From CAZNXJ01 sp964577115 (GTDB taxonomy: Bacteria; Planctomycetota; Planctomycetia; Pirellulales; Pirellulaceae), in assembly GCA_964577115.1 (NCBI GenBank), contig CAZNXJ010000019.1:43436-107435 (forward strand): a stretch of DNA of 64,000 nt, given 5' to 3'. The position numbers and the translations under genes are program-made. Shown piece by piece: positions 37,867-48,000 of the stretch (positions within the stretch are counted from its first letter, which is position 1; each line of letters starts with the position of its first letter). The notes beneath the pieces are model-generated. The model was not told the origin of the DNA, ran no database searches, and saw only the letters and a list, made by a program, of their open reading frames with translations.

Positions 37867-39096
37867 ATGGACGCCACGGTACGACTCATCGCTCAGAACA
37901 CGGCTGAAGCGGCTCAGCAGGCGTCCGTGCCGCGCGCCGAGCGAGTCCCGGCGCTCGATGCCGTTCGCGGACTAGCAATCCTGGCCGTCACGGGCTTTCG
38001 CTTCCACGCGGGTCCGCAGGACACCTCGTTAATCGGACAGGTACTGGAGAACCTGGCTCGGTGCGGAGTCCGAGGCGTTGACCTTTTTTTCGTGCTCTCA
38101 GGCTTTTTGATTACCGGAATTCTGAGCGACAATCGGCACGAAGCCCAGGCGCTGTCGAAGTTCTACGTGCGCCGAGCGCTTCGCATCTTTCCGCTATATT
38201 ACGCCGCGCTGCTCGGACTGCTCGTCATTCTTCCCGTCTTTGCACCCGACCGCGCGCAGCCGTTCCAGCGAGCGCAGGATCACGCTTCGTGGTTTTGGCT
38301 GTACGGAACGAACGTCTATCAGGCCTGGCATGGAGAGTGGGCGTTCGGGCCGATGGATCACTTCTGGTCGCTGGCGGTCGAAGAGCACTTTTACCTCGTG
38401 TGGCCAATTCTCGTGCTGTTTGTCGCTCCGCGGGTGACGCTGCGTGTCTGCGTGGCCCTGGTCATCGGCGCGCCGCTCGCGCGGATGGTTTGGATTGCAG
38501 CTGGCGGCAATGCCGTCGCGCCCGAAGTGTTCACCCTCTTTCGGCTCGACGCGCTCGCGGCCGGGGCCTTGCTGGCGCTAACAGCACGCACGCCCGAGCA
38601 GCGAGCGCGCTGGCGGCGCTGGGCGCAACTGGGAATTGCCCTTTCACTGCCTGTCATTCTCGCTTCGGTTGTATTACGAAAACGCTGGATGACGGTCCCC
38701 GACACATGCGTCGTTGTTTTCTGCGCAAGCCTCCTGCTGCTCGCACTCGACGCTCAGCCTCACCGCTTCTGGGGCCGCATCTGGCAGAGTCGGGTACTGC
38801 GATTCTTTGGCAAATACAGCTACGCCATGTATGTCTTTCAAGCTCCGCTGATTCCGCTCGCCGCGTCGTGGCTCACCATGGAACAGCTCGCCATGTCCAC
38901 CGGATCATTGCTTGCCGGCCGGATCATCTACATCGGGCTCATGACAAGCATCACCACCGCGGCGGCCTGGCTAAGCTGGCACGTGCTGGAGAAACATATG
39001 CTCGCTTGCCGCGAACGCATCGCCTGGTTGCGCCGGTGGGTGAACACTGCGCCGGTGCCGCACGCCGATGCGGCTTACGGGAATGCTTCGAGCTGA
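37867..39096 (+). CDS. Acyltransferase family 3 membrane protein
   Basis: A 409-residue integral-membrane acyltransferase (OafA/NodX type) with about ten TM helices. It begins LDAVRGLAILAVTGFRFH, holds the RGVDLFFVLSGFLITG motif (about 67-82), RRALRIFPLYY, and FWSLAVEEHFYLVWP. Such enzymes O-acetylate or succinylate surface sugars. The start MDATVRL is taken because the longer frame adds a non-conserved N-terminus. Its last 22 bases overlap the 3' end of the convergent TolC gene. Confidence 0.88.
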   Translation: MDATVRLIAQNTAEAAQQASVPRAERVPALDAVRGLAILAVTGFRFHAGPQDTSLIGQVLENLARCGVRGVDLFFVLSGFLITGILSDNRHEAQALSKFYVRRALRIFPLYYAALLGLLVILPVFAPDRAQPFQRAQDHASWFWLYGTNVYQAWHGEWAFGPMDHFWSLAVEEHFYLVWPILVLFVAPRVTLRVCVALVIGAPLARMVWIAAGGNAVAPEVFTLFRLDALAAGALLALTARTPEQRARWRRWAQLGIALSLPVILASVVLRKRWMTVPDTCVVVFCASLLLLALDAQPHRFWGRIWQSRVLRFFGKYSYAMYVFQAPLIPLAASWLTMEQLAMSTGSLLAGRIIYIGLMTSITTAAAWLSWHVLEKHMLACRERIAWLRRWVNTAPVPHADAAYGNASS

Positions 39097-40412
39097 AGCA
39101 GGCCGGCGATTTCGGCTCCGGCGATCCAGCGATTCTCCTGAGCGTCGATGAAGTCGAGATTGGCTTCGATCAGCACGCGCTGCGCTTGGAGGAGCCGTAA
39201 GAAATCGATTTCGCCTTGCTCGTAGAGACGCTGTGCAAGATCAAAGGACTCGCGCGAGCGAGGCAGGATTGCCGATTGATAGCGCTCGACGAGTTGTTCG
39301 GCCGATTTAAAGCGCCGATACGCCTCAGCCACCTCGTTCGACAGCTCGATGCGCACCTCGTCGCGCTCGGCACGAGCCTGCTGAACGCCGGCGCGCGCCG
39401 CGCGGATGCCGCCCTGGTTTCGATTCCAGAGCGGGACGCTGACGTTTAACTGCATGGTCGCCTGATCATGGATCGGCTGCGCCTGATATTGATAGCCGCC
39501 CATGATATCCACGGTTGGAACGGGCTCGGCGATCTCACGCTGGAGTCGGAACTGCGAGCGTCGTATCTGCGCTTCGGCCATTTGCAGCCGGGCATTGCTG
39601 GCGACGACCTGGTCCCGGGCTTCGTCAATCGTGATTTCGGGAAGCGGCGCGTGGAAGTCACCCTCCAATCGGTCGACCAGGAGGCTCGGATCGCCAACTG
39701 CCGCGGCAAGTTGAGCCAGCCGCGTTTCGAGCGCCGTGGTGGCCGTCATCAACGCCACCTCGGCCTTATTCAGTTCGACTTCGAGCAGCAATAGGTCGGT
39801 CCGAGTCGCCTCGCCGGCGCGGAGTTGTGCTTCGCCCAAATCACGCGAGTGCCGGGAAGTTTCCACCAATTGGCGCAACACATCGATGCGATGCTGAGCG
39901 GCAAGAGCCGAGTAGAATTGTCGCCGGACGTCAGTGAGCACCTGAAACCGGATGCGTTCGACCTCGAAGCGAGCTCGCTCGACGTTCTGCCATTCGGAAG
40001 CAGCAGAAAGTCGCAGCTTCCCACCCGTCACGATTTCCTGGGATAACGTGACGTTGTACTGCGATTCGTCTCCGGCAAACTGCGGGACGCCGAAACCGAC
40101 AACCGGATTGGGATACAGGCGCGCCTGTAGGGCCTGCCCTTCCGCGGCGCGCACACCGGCCCATGCCCGTTCGATGGCAGGATGCTGCTGAAGCGCGAGG
40201 CTCTCAAACTCGACGAGCGACCGCGGACTCGTGCGCGCCGCCGGTGCGGGATCGATCAGCACCTCAGGCACGAATTGATCGAGCGCTCGGTCGCTTGGCA
40301 CGTTTGTCTGTGCGACGGCAACACCCGGCAGGCATGCTGCCACCAGCAGCGCCGCGAGCCGCTTCGCACGGACCGCCGGTTTGCCTGGTTTGCCCATAGG
40401 TCCCGATTCCAT
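39075..40412 (-). CDS. TolC-family outer-membrane efflux protein
   Basis: A 445-residue protein with a signal peptide (hydrophobic about 18-34, AVA cleavage-like). The mature part has two OEP repeats of helical coiled coil and beta-strand: SLVEFESLALQQHPAIERAWAGVRAAEGQ opens the first, and NLDFIDAQENRWIAGAEIAGLLQLE closes the second. It would form the outer-membrane channel of a tripartite exporter. No adaptor or pump gene adjoins it, so it may work with unlinked systems, possibly the MacAB-like operon at 8349-13002; that pairing is speculation. Confidence 0.88.
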   Translation of the reverse strand: MESGPMGKPGKPAVRAKRLAALLVAACLPGVAVAQTNVPSDRALDQFVPEVLIDPAPAARTSPRSLVEFESLALQQHPAIERAWAGVRAAEGQALQARLYPNPVVGFGVPQFAGDESQYNVTLSQEIVTGGKLRLSAASEWQNVERARFEVERIRFQVLTDVRRQFYSALAAQHRIDVLRQLVETSRHSRDLGEAQLRAGEATRTDLLLLEVELNKAEVALMTATTALETRLAQLAAAVGDPSLLVDRLEGDFHAPLPEITIDEARDQVVASNARLQMAEAQIRRSQFRLQREIAEPVPTVDIMGGYQYQAQPIHDQATMQLNVSVPLWNRNQGGIRAARAGVQQARAERDEVRIELSNEVAEAYRRFKSAEQLVERYQSAILPRSRESFDLAQRLYEQGEIDFLRLLQAQRVLIEANLDFIDAQENRWIAGAEIAGLLQLEAFP

Positions 40413-40593
40413 GAACGAATGACGCGCGGCACCTCCGCGCTAACCGTCATTATCGGAGCGACGGCGACGATTCGTTCAGCGAAATGTTGCTGCGCATTTA
40501 CCCCAGTTTGTCACCGCGACACGAATGACTCAGAACAACCCGTAAGGCAGCACACAAGCTCTGTTCCCCATCGAGCGACATAGAATTGGCATG

Positions 40594-41712
40594 TTATGTC
40601 GCGGGTGCGAGCTGCGAGTCGTCGACTTCCACGCCCAAGCCGGGCCCCGTTGGCACATGAGCCCGATCGCCGACAACGGTAAGCGGCTGGCGCAGGTAAC
40701 TGCCCTCGAGATACTGCGGAGCGTTCAGCGCTGCGGGCCGCTCGAATTGATAGGCACCAAGCAACACGAGCGACGCGGCAAAGGAAAGGTCCGGGTCGGT
40801 CAGTCCGCTGGCCAGCAGCAACAACCCTTCGGATTCGATGTAATCGAGGATCGACGCGGCTTCATGCAGACCGCCACAGCGAGCTACTTTGATGGCAACT
40901 CCATCGAGCAGTCCAAGGCGATGGAACTCCTCGATATCAACGCGCGAGACAATCGGCTCATCGAGCACAATGGGCAGGGCGCCGAGCTGCTTCAGGCGAG
41001 CGCACCAGCCGAGCCGATTGGCAGCGACCGGCTGCTCGAACGCTTCCATCCCCAGATCGGCCATGGCACGCGCCGCTTCCAGCGCACTTGCCAGATCATA
41101 GCCGCCGTTGGCATCGGCCCAGAGAAATGCGTCGCCCGCCAACCGGCGCGCCTCGCGGCAGACGTCGAGATCGAACTTCAGGTCTCCGCCCACTTTTAAA
41201 TTGAAGTGCCGGAAGCCGTGCGCATGCCCGGCCTCGATTTGCTCGCCAAGCTCGTCGAGGTGCCGCGGATTCAGCGTCCAGCTCAGAGTGATGCGCGTGC
41301 TTGTTGCCCGCCCGAGTTGCTGAGCGAACGATGTGCGCGACTTGCGGCCGTTTAGGTCAACAAGTGCCAGATCGATGCCAGCTTTGCAAATCGGCTGCCC
41401 GATCGAAAATGACGGCGCAATGGTGCGATTCATGCGCGACTGAATTTCCGCGACGTCATGGGTATCGAGCCCGAGCAGCGCGGGAGCCAGATAGTGGCGG
41501 ATTGTGGTGAGTACCGTGTGAGGCGTCTCGTAGCTCCACGTCGGTGAGGGCACACATTGTCCCCATCCGACATTCCCATCCTCGTCCGTGATCCGGACAA
41601 ACACGGTCTCGCGCGATGGAGCTTGACCCGCCGGCGCGGCAAAGAACTTGAAGAAGGGTCCTCGCACGGCGTACGACGCGGGAAAGGTGTCGATCGATGC
41701 AATTTTCGACAT
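40594..41712 (-). CDS. Enolase superfamily enzyme (mandelate racemase/muconate lactonizing type)
   Basis: A 372-residue enzyme with an N-terminal capping domain and a TIM barrel. Metal ligands are Asp in WADANGG, Glu in AFEQP and Asp/Glu in VLDEP; a catalytic Lys sits in VAIKVARCGG. The K-x-K motif at the end of the second strand reads N-L-K (FRHFNLKVGGD), so only the second lysine remains. The overall layout is of the MLE subgroup, which includes o-succinylbenzoate synthases and dipeptide epimerases; substrate is open. The TAG-rich leader holds a GGGTTCAGGGG repeat, and the Shine-Dalgarno is weak. Confidence 0.88.
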   Translation of the reverse strand: MSKIASIDTFPASYAVRGPFFKFFAAPAGQAPSRETVFVRITDEDGNVGWGQCVPSPTWSYETPHTVLTTIRHYLAPALLGLDTHDVAEIQSRMNRTIAPSFSIGQPICKAGIDLALVDLNGRKSRTSFAQQLGRATSTRITLSWTLNPRHLDELGEQIEAGHAHGFRHFNLKVGGDLKFDLDVCREARRLAGDAFLWADANGGYDLASALEAARAMADLGMEAFEQPVAANRLGWCARLKQLGALPIVLDEPIVSRVDIEEFHRLGLLDGVAIKVARCGGLHEAASILDYIESEGLLLLASGLTDPDLSFAASLVLLGAYQFERPAALNAPQYLEGSYLRQPLTVVGDRAHVPTGPGLGVEVDDSQLAPAT

Positions 41713-41925
41713 ATCAGAGCCTAGAAAGGGTAGAAAGCGCAGGGTTCAGGGGCCGGGGAGACAATGTGTTTCTCCCGACTTGCGCCGCGAAATTCTGTGA
41801 TGCCAACTTTTGGAACCCCGAAAGTTAACTTCTTGGGCCCTTTCGAGCAGCCGGTTGACCTTGTCCCGGTTCCCCGGTTTTGGCAATATTTCGCCGCATT
41901 TTCGATCGACAAGGAGTGTCGAAGC

Positions 41926-42309
41926 ATGGCTCGCAGAAGGCGGCGGCGTAGTTCGGTGACCGGAGTCGCGACGCGGTACATGCTGCGCGGCATGCCACCG
42001 AGTGTTCAATTCGCCTTCGAAAGCCGTACTCGAGGCATCTTCGTCGTGGTCGTTGTCTGTGCGCTGGTCGGAACCGGCATTATCTCGATCCAGTGGCAGG
42101 ATGGGCGGCCGCAGGTTGAGTTTCATGCGGATCGAGCTGAACAAGTGAAGGGGCAAATTGTTCAGCATGTCCGTGACGCGCGACAGCAGTACGAACAGAA
42201 GTATCGCGACGCGTATGACGACGAACCGCTTGGCGAGATTATCGACGAATACACCCCGCCGGAATGGCGAACGTCGCGGTTACCCACAACGCGGCCCGCT
42301 CGCTACTAG
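41926..42309 (+). CDS. Small single-pass membrane protein of unknown function
   Basis: A 127-residue protein; AAGGAG (41911-41916) lies 9 bases before the ATG, which decides against the longer frame starting at 41764. A very basic N-terminus (MARRRRRRSS) is followed by a TM helix (about 43-62), then a helical, charged external part (FHADRAEQVKGQIVQHVRD and QQYEQKYRDAYDDEP) and a Pro/Arg tail. It resembles nothing I can name. It is divergent from the enolase-superfamily gene and convergent with the ABC-2 permease. Confidence 0.65.
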   Translation: MARRRRRRSSVTGVATRYMLRGMPPSVQFAFESRTRGIFVVVVVCALVGTGIISIQWQDGRPQVEFHADRAEQVKGQIVQHVRDARQQYEQKYRDAYDDEPLGEIIDEYTPPEWRTSRLPTTRPARY

Positions 42310-42350
42310 CGGACCGACCGCCGGCCATCGCGAACTTTCGACGGGTTCTT

Positions 42351-43415
42351 CTAGTTCCAGCGAAAAATGCGCAGCGCGATAAAGAAGGTGCTCAGCCCCC
42401 ACGCAACGATAATTATCAATTCGCTGCCGATCGCCGTCAGTCCGGCGCCTTCTTGAATGACCGACCGCAGCGCGTCGATCAGTGCCGTCAGCGGTAGGAT
42501 TCGAATCAACGGCTGGACGTAGTCCGGGAATCGCTCGTACGAGAAAAACACGCCGGATGTAATCCACATCGGCAGCATTGTAAGGTTGATCAAGCCCGAG
42601 ACCGCTTCCATCGTCCGTGCTCGGCTGGCCACCAGCAGCCCGATTCCGGCGAATTGGAATGCGCCGAGCACGATCAGCAGCATGACGACCAGCAGGTTCC
42701 CGTGAATCACCACGCCGAACAGCGCCCAGGCAACCAGCAGCAGAAGAAGAACTTCGGGGACAGTGAAAAGGAAGCGGCTGAGCATGACGGCGAGCAGAAA
42801 ATCGGTGCGCCGCATCGGCGTTGCTAAGAATCGCTTGAGCAGATTGCGAATGCGCATGTCGACGATCGCGAACCCGACACCCCACAGCCCGCCGCCCATA
42901 AGTCCGAGCCCCAGCAGGCCGGGCACGAGAAAATCCACGTAGCGGCCCCCGGGTTCAGTGACAGTACGGTCGCGTGTCGCCACCACCTCTCGGCGCCCCG
43001 CGGCGACCTGGAGCTGGTTGTTAACCATATTGCGCGCCAGCAACCCGCGCGGATTCGTCGGATCGTAGATGTACTCGTACAGATTCGAATCCGAGGCGGG
43101 GATCGCCACGATCACTTCGATCCGCCCGATGCGCATCAGCCGCCGGGCCTCTTCTTCTGGAAGAACATGTGCGGAAAAGTGTTCATCGTCCGAGAGCCCT
43201 TCCAGCAGTCGCTCGGCGCCGCTCGATTCCACGATGGCAACCCGGATCACTTCCACGGGCCGATTGCGGAAGGCGATTCCGAGCGACGTCATCATGACCA
43301 AGGGGAAGACGTAGACCCAGAAAATGGCAGATGGACGGCGCAGGAATTCGCGCAGACGTGCCAGCACGAGCTGCCTGAGCGGCGAGTAGTGCTGCGGCGG
43401 TGGACTCTCGTTCAC
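42351..43415 (-). CDS. ABC-2 type transporter permease
   Basis: A 354-residue membrane subunit with one N-terminal TM helix (about 27-48, AIFWVYVFPLVMMTSLGIAF), a roughly 120-residue outside domain, and five or six C-terminal TM helices, as in the ABC2_membrane_3 type. It overlaps the ATPase stop by four bases and so is coupled to it. It probably exports drugs, lipids or polysaccharide; the MarR-type neighbour favours a toxic substrate. Confidence 0.9.
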   Translation of the reverse strand: MNESPPPQHYSPLRQLVLARLREFLRRPSAIFWVYVFPLVMMTSLGIAFRNRPVEVIRVAIVESSGAERLLEGLSDDEHFSAHVLPEEEARRLMRIGRIEVIVAIPASDSNLYEYIYDPTNPRGLLARNMVNNQLQVAAGRREVVATRDRTVTEPGGRYVDFLVPGLLGLGLMGGGLWGVGFAIVDMRIRNLLKRFLATPMRRTDFLLAVMLSRFLFTVPEVLLLLLVAWALFGVVIHGNLLVVMLLIVLGAFQFAGIGLLVASRARTMEAVSGLINLTMLPMWITSGVFFSYERFPDYVQPLIRILPLTALIDALRSVIQEGAGLTAIGSELIIIVAWGLSTFFIALRIFRWN

Positions 43416-44368
43416 GTCGCGTTGTCTCCTTCCGCGAGCCGCCTACCGGTCAGGTGCAGGAACACATCCTCGAGGCTCCCGTGGCGCGTCGTCAGGTGTG
43501 CGAGCGGTAAGGCGCGGCGCTCCAGTTCCGCAAGCACGGCGGGAATAAGGACGTGGGGCTGAGGCGTGGTAATCCGTACAAGCTCGGAATCGATATGCAC
43601 CGAGCTGACGGCCGGCAGCGAGCTCCAGTCGTTCGCCGATGGACCGGTTTGATCTGGCCGGGCCGTGTACCAGAATTCGACGACGTTCGAACCAACCAGT
43701 TCGCGGATCAATTGCCGGGGGCTTCCAAGCGCGATCACCTTCCCGTGGTCGACCACCGCCACGCGGTCGCACAGTCGCTCGGCTTCTTCCATGTAATGCG
43801 TGGTCAGCAGGACCGTCCGCCCCTCGCGCTTAAACTGTTCGATGATGTCCCACAGTTGCCGGCGCGATTGGGGATCGAGCCCCGTTGTGGGCTCGTCAAG
43901 AAACAATAAATCCGGGTTGCCCACCAGCGCGGTCGCCACGGCGAGCCGCTGCCGCTGGCCGCCGGATAGGTGTTTCACCCAGGCGCGTGCTTTTTCCTCG
44001 AGCGACACGCGAGCCATGGCTTCCTGAGGCTCAATGCCCGTGCGGTAAAAACTGCGAAACAGGGTAATGGTTTCGAGGACCGCGAGGTTTTCTTCGAGCC
44101 GGGTTTCCTGGAGCGAGATCCCAATCCGCTCGCGAATGGCCATGGCATTCGTCGCCCAGTCCATCCCAAAAATTTCGACCCTACCGGACGTCGGCGCCAG
44201 CAAACCTTCCAGAATTTCAATGGTGGTCGTTTTGCCGGCGCCATTCGGTCCGAGCACGCCGAAGCACTCGCCGGGCGTCACTTCCAGGTCGATGCCGCGC
44301 ACCGCCTCCACTGGCGGCCGCCCCGGGTAGACCTTCACCAACGAGCAGCAGCGGATTGCCGGATCCAT
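43412..44368 (-). CDS. ABC-2 exporter ATP-binding protein
   Basis: A 318-residue ATPase from MDPAIRC; the frame is open 42 codons further, but that part has no ABC character and runs into the regulatory region. Walker A is GPNGAGKTTT, the signature is LSGGQRQRLAVA, Walker B is LLFLDEPTTGLD, and the switch His is in LLTTHYMEEAE. A C-terminal accessory domain of DUF4162 type (about 225-310) follows. It forms the exporter with the downstream permease. The promoter region is shared with the MarR gene. Confidence 0.9.
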   Translation of the reverse strand: MDPAIRCCSLVKVYPGRPPVEAVRGIDLEVTPGECFGVLGPNGAGKTTTIEILEGLLAPTSGRVEIFGMDWATNAMAIRERIGISLQETRLEENLAVLETITLFRSFYRTGIEPQEAMARVSLEEKARAWVKHLSGGQRQRLAVATALVGNPDLLFLDEPTTGLDPQSRRQLWDIIEQFKREGRTVLLTTHYMEEAERLCDRVAVVDHGKVIALGSPRQLIRELVGSNVVEFWYTARPDQTGPSANDWSSLPAVSSVHIDSELVRITTPQPHVLIPAVLAELERRALPLAHLTTRHGSLEDVFLHLTGRRLAEGDNAT

Positions 44369-44413
44369 CGATTTCCAAGCGCGAGCGTTGTCGGATTGCC
44401 AGGGGCGACGGGA

Positions 44414-44432
44414 GGGAACGTCAATGTTTCCC
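44414..44432. promoter_or_regulatory. Candidate operator in the MarR/ABC divergent region
   Basis: GGGAA (44414-44418), 9-base spacer, TTCCC (44428-44432): an imperfect inverted repeat within the 154-base divergent promoter region. MarR proteins bind 16-20-bp palindromes, so this could be the operator; other short repeats occur nearby. Confidence 0.3.
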
Positions 44433-44522
44433 GCAGGGTGACCATCATGATTGCCCGAGCCGAATTCTTCAACGGGACACGACTGCCTGGACAAGTTCCA
44501 ACATGGCAGCTATCACAGGCTC

Positions 44523-45008
44523 ATGAGACGTCCTGAAAAAAGCCGCCCAGCCGAAGATTTTCCACGTTTCGATTCGCTCGAACAGGAAGCCTACCTCAAC
44601 CTATGGCGCACCTACGACCGGCTCAAGGCCATCGAGGAGGCCCTGTTTTCGGCACACGACCTGACGGCCCAGCAGTACAACGCACTGCGTTTACTTCGCG
44701 CCGCACATCCGGGAACGCTCCAGACGCTCGACCTGGCCTCCCGGCTTATCTCCCGTGCGCCCGATATCACGCGGCTTTTGGATAAGCTCGAACAGCGCGG
44801 CCTCGTCTGGCGCGAGCGACCGGCCGAGAATCGGCGCGTCGTCACCGTGGGCATCACCAGCGCCGGCCTGGAATTGCTCGACGAACTCGTCGAGCCCGTG
44901 CGCGAGTGCCACAAGCAGCAGCTCGGCCACCTATCAGAGATCGAACTCACGCAGCTCATCCGGCTGCTGAAAGCCGGACGCCGGCCCCACGAAACACCGG
45001 GGCGCTAA
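44523..45008 (+). CDS. MarR-family transcriptional regulator
   Basis: A 161-residue winged-helix regulator. The DNA-binding core is LTAQQYNALRLLRAAHPGTLQTLDLASRLISRAPDITRLLDKLEQRGLVWRERPAENRRVVTVGIT, with the wing after the recognition helix. Flanking helices build the dimer interface. The start MRRPEKS is taken since the longer frame overlaps the promoter region. The gene is divergent from the ABC-2 operon, the classic arrangement of a drug- or phenolic-responsive repressor controlling an exporter. Ligand unknown. Confidence 0.9.
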   Translation: MRRPEKSRPAEDFPRFDSLEQEAYLNLWRTYDRLKAIEEALFSAHDLTAQQYNALRLLRAAHPGTLQTLDLASRLISRAPDITRLLDKLEQRGLVWRERPAENRRVVTVGITSAGLELLDELVEPVRECHKQQLGHLSEIELTQLIRLLKAGRRPHETPGR

Positions 45009-45036
45009 TTGCCGCCACGCCGGCCGCACAGCCTGC

Positions 45037-48000
45037 TCAGCGCAGTGTCGTCAGGTACTCAACGACGTCCACCAGATCCTGTTCGGTCATTGATTTCTGG
45101 AGATCCGCTGGCATCAGCGAGACGTTTCGCTTGTGGACGTTGGCCACTTCGGACAGGGGGAACCGGCGAATCAGCGCGTCCTCCGTTTTAATCGTGATCA
45201 TATCGTCGGTCCTGCTAACCAGCAGGCCGGTGACGATGTTGCCGTCCTCGAGTTCCAACGCGTAGGTTTCGTAATTGTGGCTAATGCCAGCGCTGGGAAA
45301 CAGGATCGACTCGATCAGCGCCTGGCGGCTCAGCTTCGCCCCGATGTCGTTGAGGGCCGGCCCGACCTCCTTGCCGACTGAGCCGACCTGATGGCAGCTG
45401 GCGCACTGTCCGTGAGTGGCAAAAACCTGCCTGCCCCGTTCGGCGTCCCCGCGTGCAGCAACCAGTTGAGCGATCGGGGGTAGCGGCTTGTCGTCTTTGG
45501 AGGCAGGAAGCGGAAAATATTTCGCGGCCGCGGCGCGGATTTCGTCCGAGGGCGAACCGTTGAGCGCCGACGCGGCGGCCTCCTTGAGCGACACGGCCAG
45601 TTCATTGCGTTCGGCGAGCGCGAGCAACTGCTGAGCACCGGCGACGTGACGCGCGGCAGCCATGGTCGCTTGCCGCCGCAATTCCAGATCATAGCGGTCG
45701 TCCGTGACAAGCTGCATGAGTAGCGGTAGTGCGTTCCCATCGCTCGAATTGCCGAGCGCCGTGACGGTGCGAAGTGCCACGTCGAGGTCCGTGCTCTCCA
45801 GCAGCTCAGCAAAGCGATGCCCTTCACCACGTCCTAACAGCTGCCGGACGACTTCGATTCCCAGGCTGTCATCGACATGTTCGAGCGCTAGTTGTACGAG
45901 CTCCGGGAAGAGTTCCTTGAACTCAAAGCGCAGAGCCAGCTCGGTATAGTCCGCGCCGCGCGGCATGGCCGCGAGTCTTGCCAAGGCCGCCGGGCGGCGC
46001 TCGGGCCGCGTGACTTCGGCCGGATCGAGCCGCCGCAGCGACTCGGTGAAGACGAGCGCAGATCGCTGCGCGTCATCGCTCGGCACGTCAAAGGCCAATT
46101 GCAACAGGGCGGCCCGCTTAGCGGGCGAAGACTGAAAATCCATTGCCCGGAAGTACCGCGGCAATGTCTCCGTCGGTGTCGCCGGGTTAGCGATAATGCG
46201 CGCCAGCAGTTCGGGAGTTTGTTTGGCGCGCGAACGCCAGACGATGTCGCGGGCGGCCTCGCTGCCGCAGGGATCGTCGATCCGAGCGAGCCACGCGTCG
46301 AGCAGGGCGTCCCATTTTCGGTCCGCGCCGATGCCGAGCGCTTCCAAGTACCAGCGGTCATCGCCCGTATGGCGCAGGGCCAGTTCCGCCCATAGCTCGG
46401 CCGATTTCTCCGCCGGTTCGTACCGCAGAGCGATCGCGCATTCACGCAGCACCTGCGGATCACGCTCGTTCGGCAATCGCTTCGCGATCAACGGCGTGAT
46501 CGGCAGTTCAAGCCGCCGAGCCAAGCGGAGTCCCGTAATGCGCAGATCCGGATCACGATCGTTGAGCGCACGCTCGACGTAATGCGCTCCACGGCCTTCG
46601 ATGCGGCCGAGCAGCCAGAGCGTGCGAGCCCGTATGCGCGGATTTTCATCGCTGGAAAAAACATGTTCAAGCGCCCCTTCGGCTTCGGCGCGGAACTGTT
46701 CGAGCGCCGTGTATGCCATATAGCGTGTCGCGAGATTCGGATTGCGCAGCGCTTCGATGGCACCATCGATGGTTGTGAAATCGAACGCCGGCGGCCGATA
46801 CGCATGTCCCGGCGGGGCCACGCGAAACAGGCGGCCTCGCTCCAGATCGCCCATGGCATGCCCGCCGACACCGGGATCGTACCAATCGGTAATGAACACC
46901 GATCCGTCCGGAGCGACACAAACATCGGCGGGCCGGAACCAATTATCCCGAGCTCCGTGGACCAGATTCACGATCTCGGCTTCGTAGCCAGCGCCACGCT
47001 TTTTGACCGGATAAGCGCGAACGACATTTGGCCCCGCGTCGCAATGGAGCACCTGATCCCAGAAGACTTCGGGCAGCAAGCGCCCCTCATAAACACAGAT
47101 ACCAGTCGGTGATCCCGCGCCAGTCTGAAGCAGGTTCGGCACCACTCCAGGATCGTTCAGGTGCCAGTGACGCAGCGGAATCTCGGGCTCCATGTTTGTG
47201 CGGGGCGATTGCCATCCGGCTCCGGTCAGTTCGTCCTTATAGCCATAATTGCCGAACTCCATGACATAGTTGATGCGCACGCCGCGGTTGCCATCGTCAT
47301 CGTTATCGGATTGCCAGAGCGTGCCAAACGAATCGACGGTGACTTCGTAATTGTTGCGAAAATTATGGGCCAGAACTTCAAATTGGCTACCGTCGAGTGC
47401 ACAGCGAAACGGCATGCCTCCGTAATACGGCTGGCCATCGTCGATGACTTCGTTGCCTGCTTTGTCGACGATGACGTTCCCATCTTTGTCGCAGACTTTC
47501 TGGCCGGTATTTCCGAAGTTCCAATACAGCATTCCATCCGGGCCAAACAGGAAGGAATGGGCCGAGTGATCGTGCTGCGGCTGTCCGGTGTTTGAGAACA
47601 GCACCTCCTTGCGATCGGGAACGTCATCGCCATCCTCGTCGGTAAACACAAGGATGTTCGGTGACGCGGAAACGATCGTCTTATTACCGAGCACACAGAT
47701 GCCCATGGCCGAATCGATGTCCGACCCTTGGTAATAGACTTTGGTTTCGTCAGCCCGTCCGTCGCCGTCCTTGTCTTCGAGGATCAAGATGCGATCGCCT
47801 TCGGGCCGCTTACCGGCGTGGCCACGATAGTTCACCACCTCGCAGACCCATACGCGCCCGCGATGGTCGATATCGAGATTGGTAAGGCTGAGCAGCGCGG
47901 GTTCCGACGCGAAGAGAGTCGCTTCGAGTCCGTCGGCGACATCGAGCCCTGCAACGGCCGAGTCCGGATGGCGAGGATCTCGGTCGCCACGGCTTCGAGC

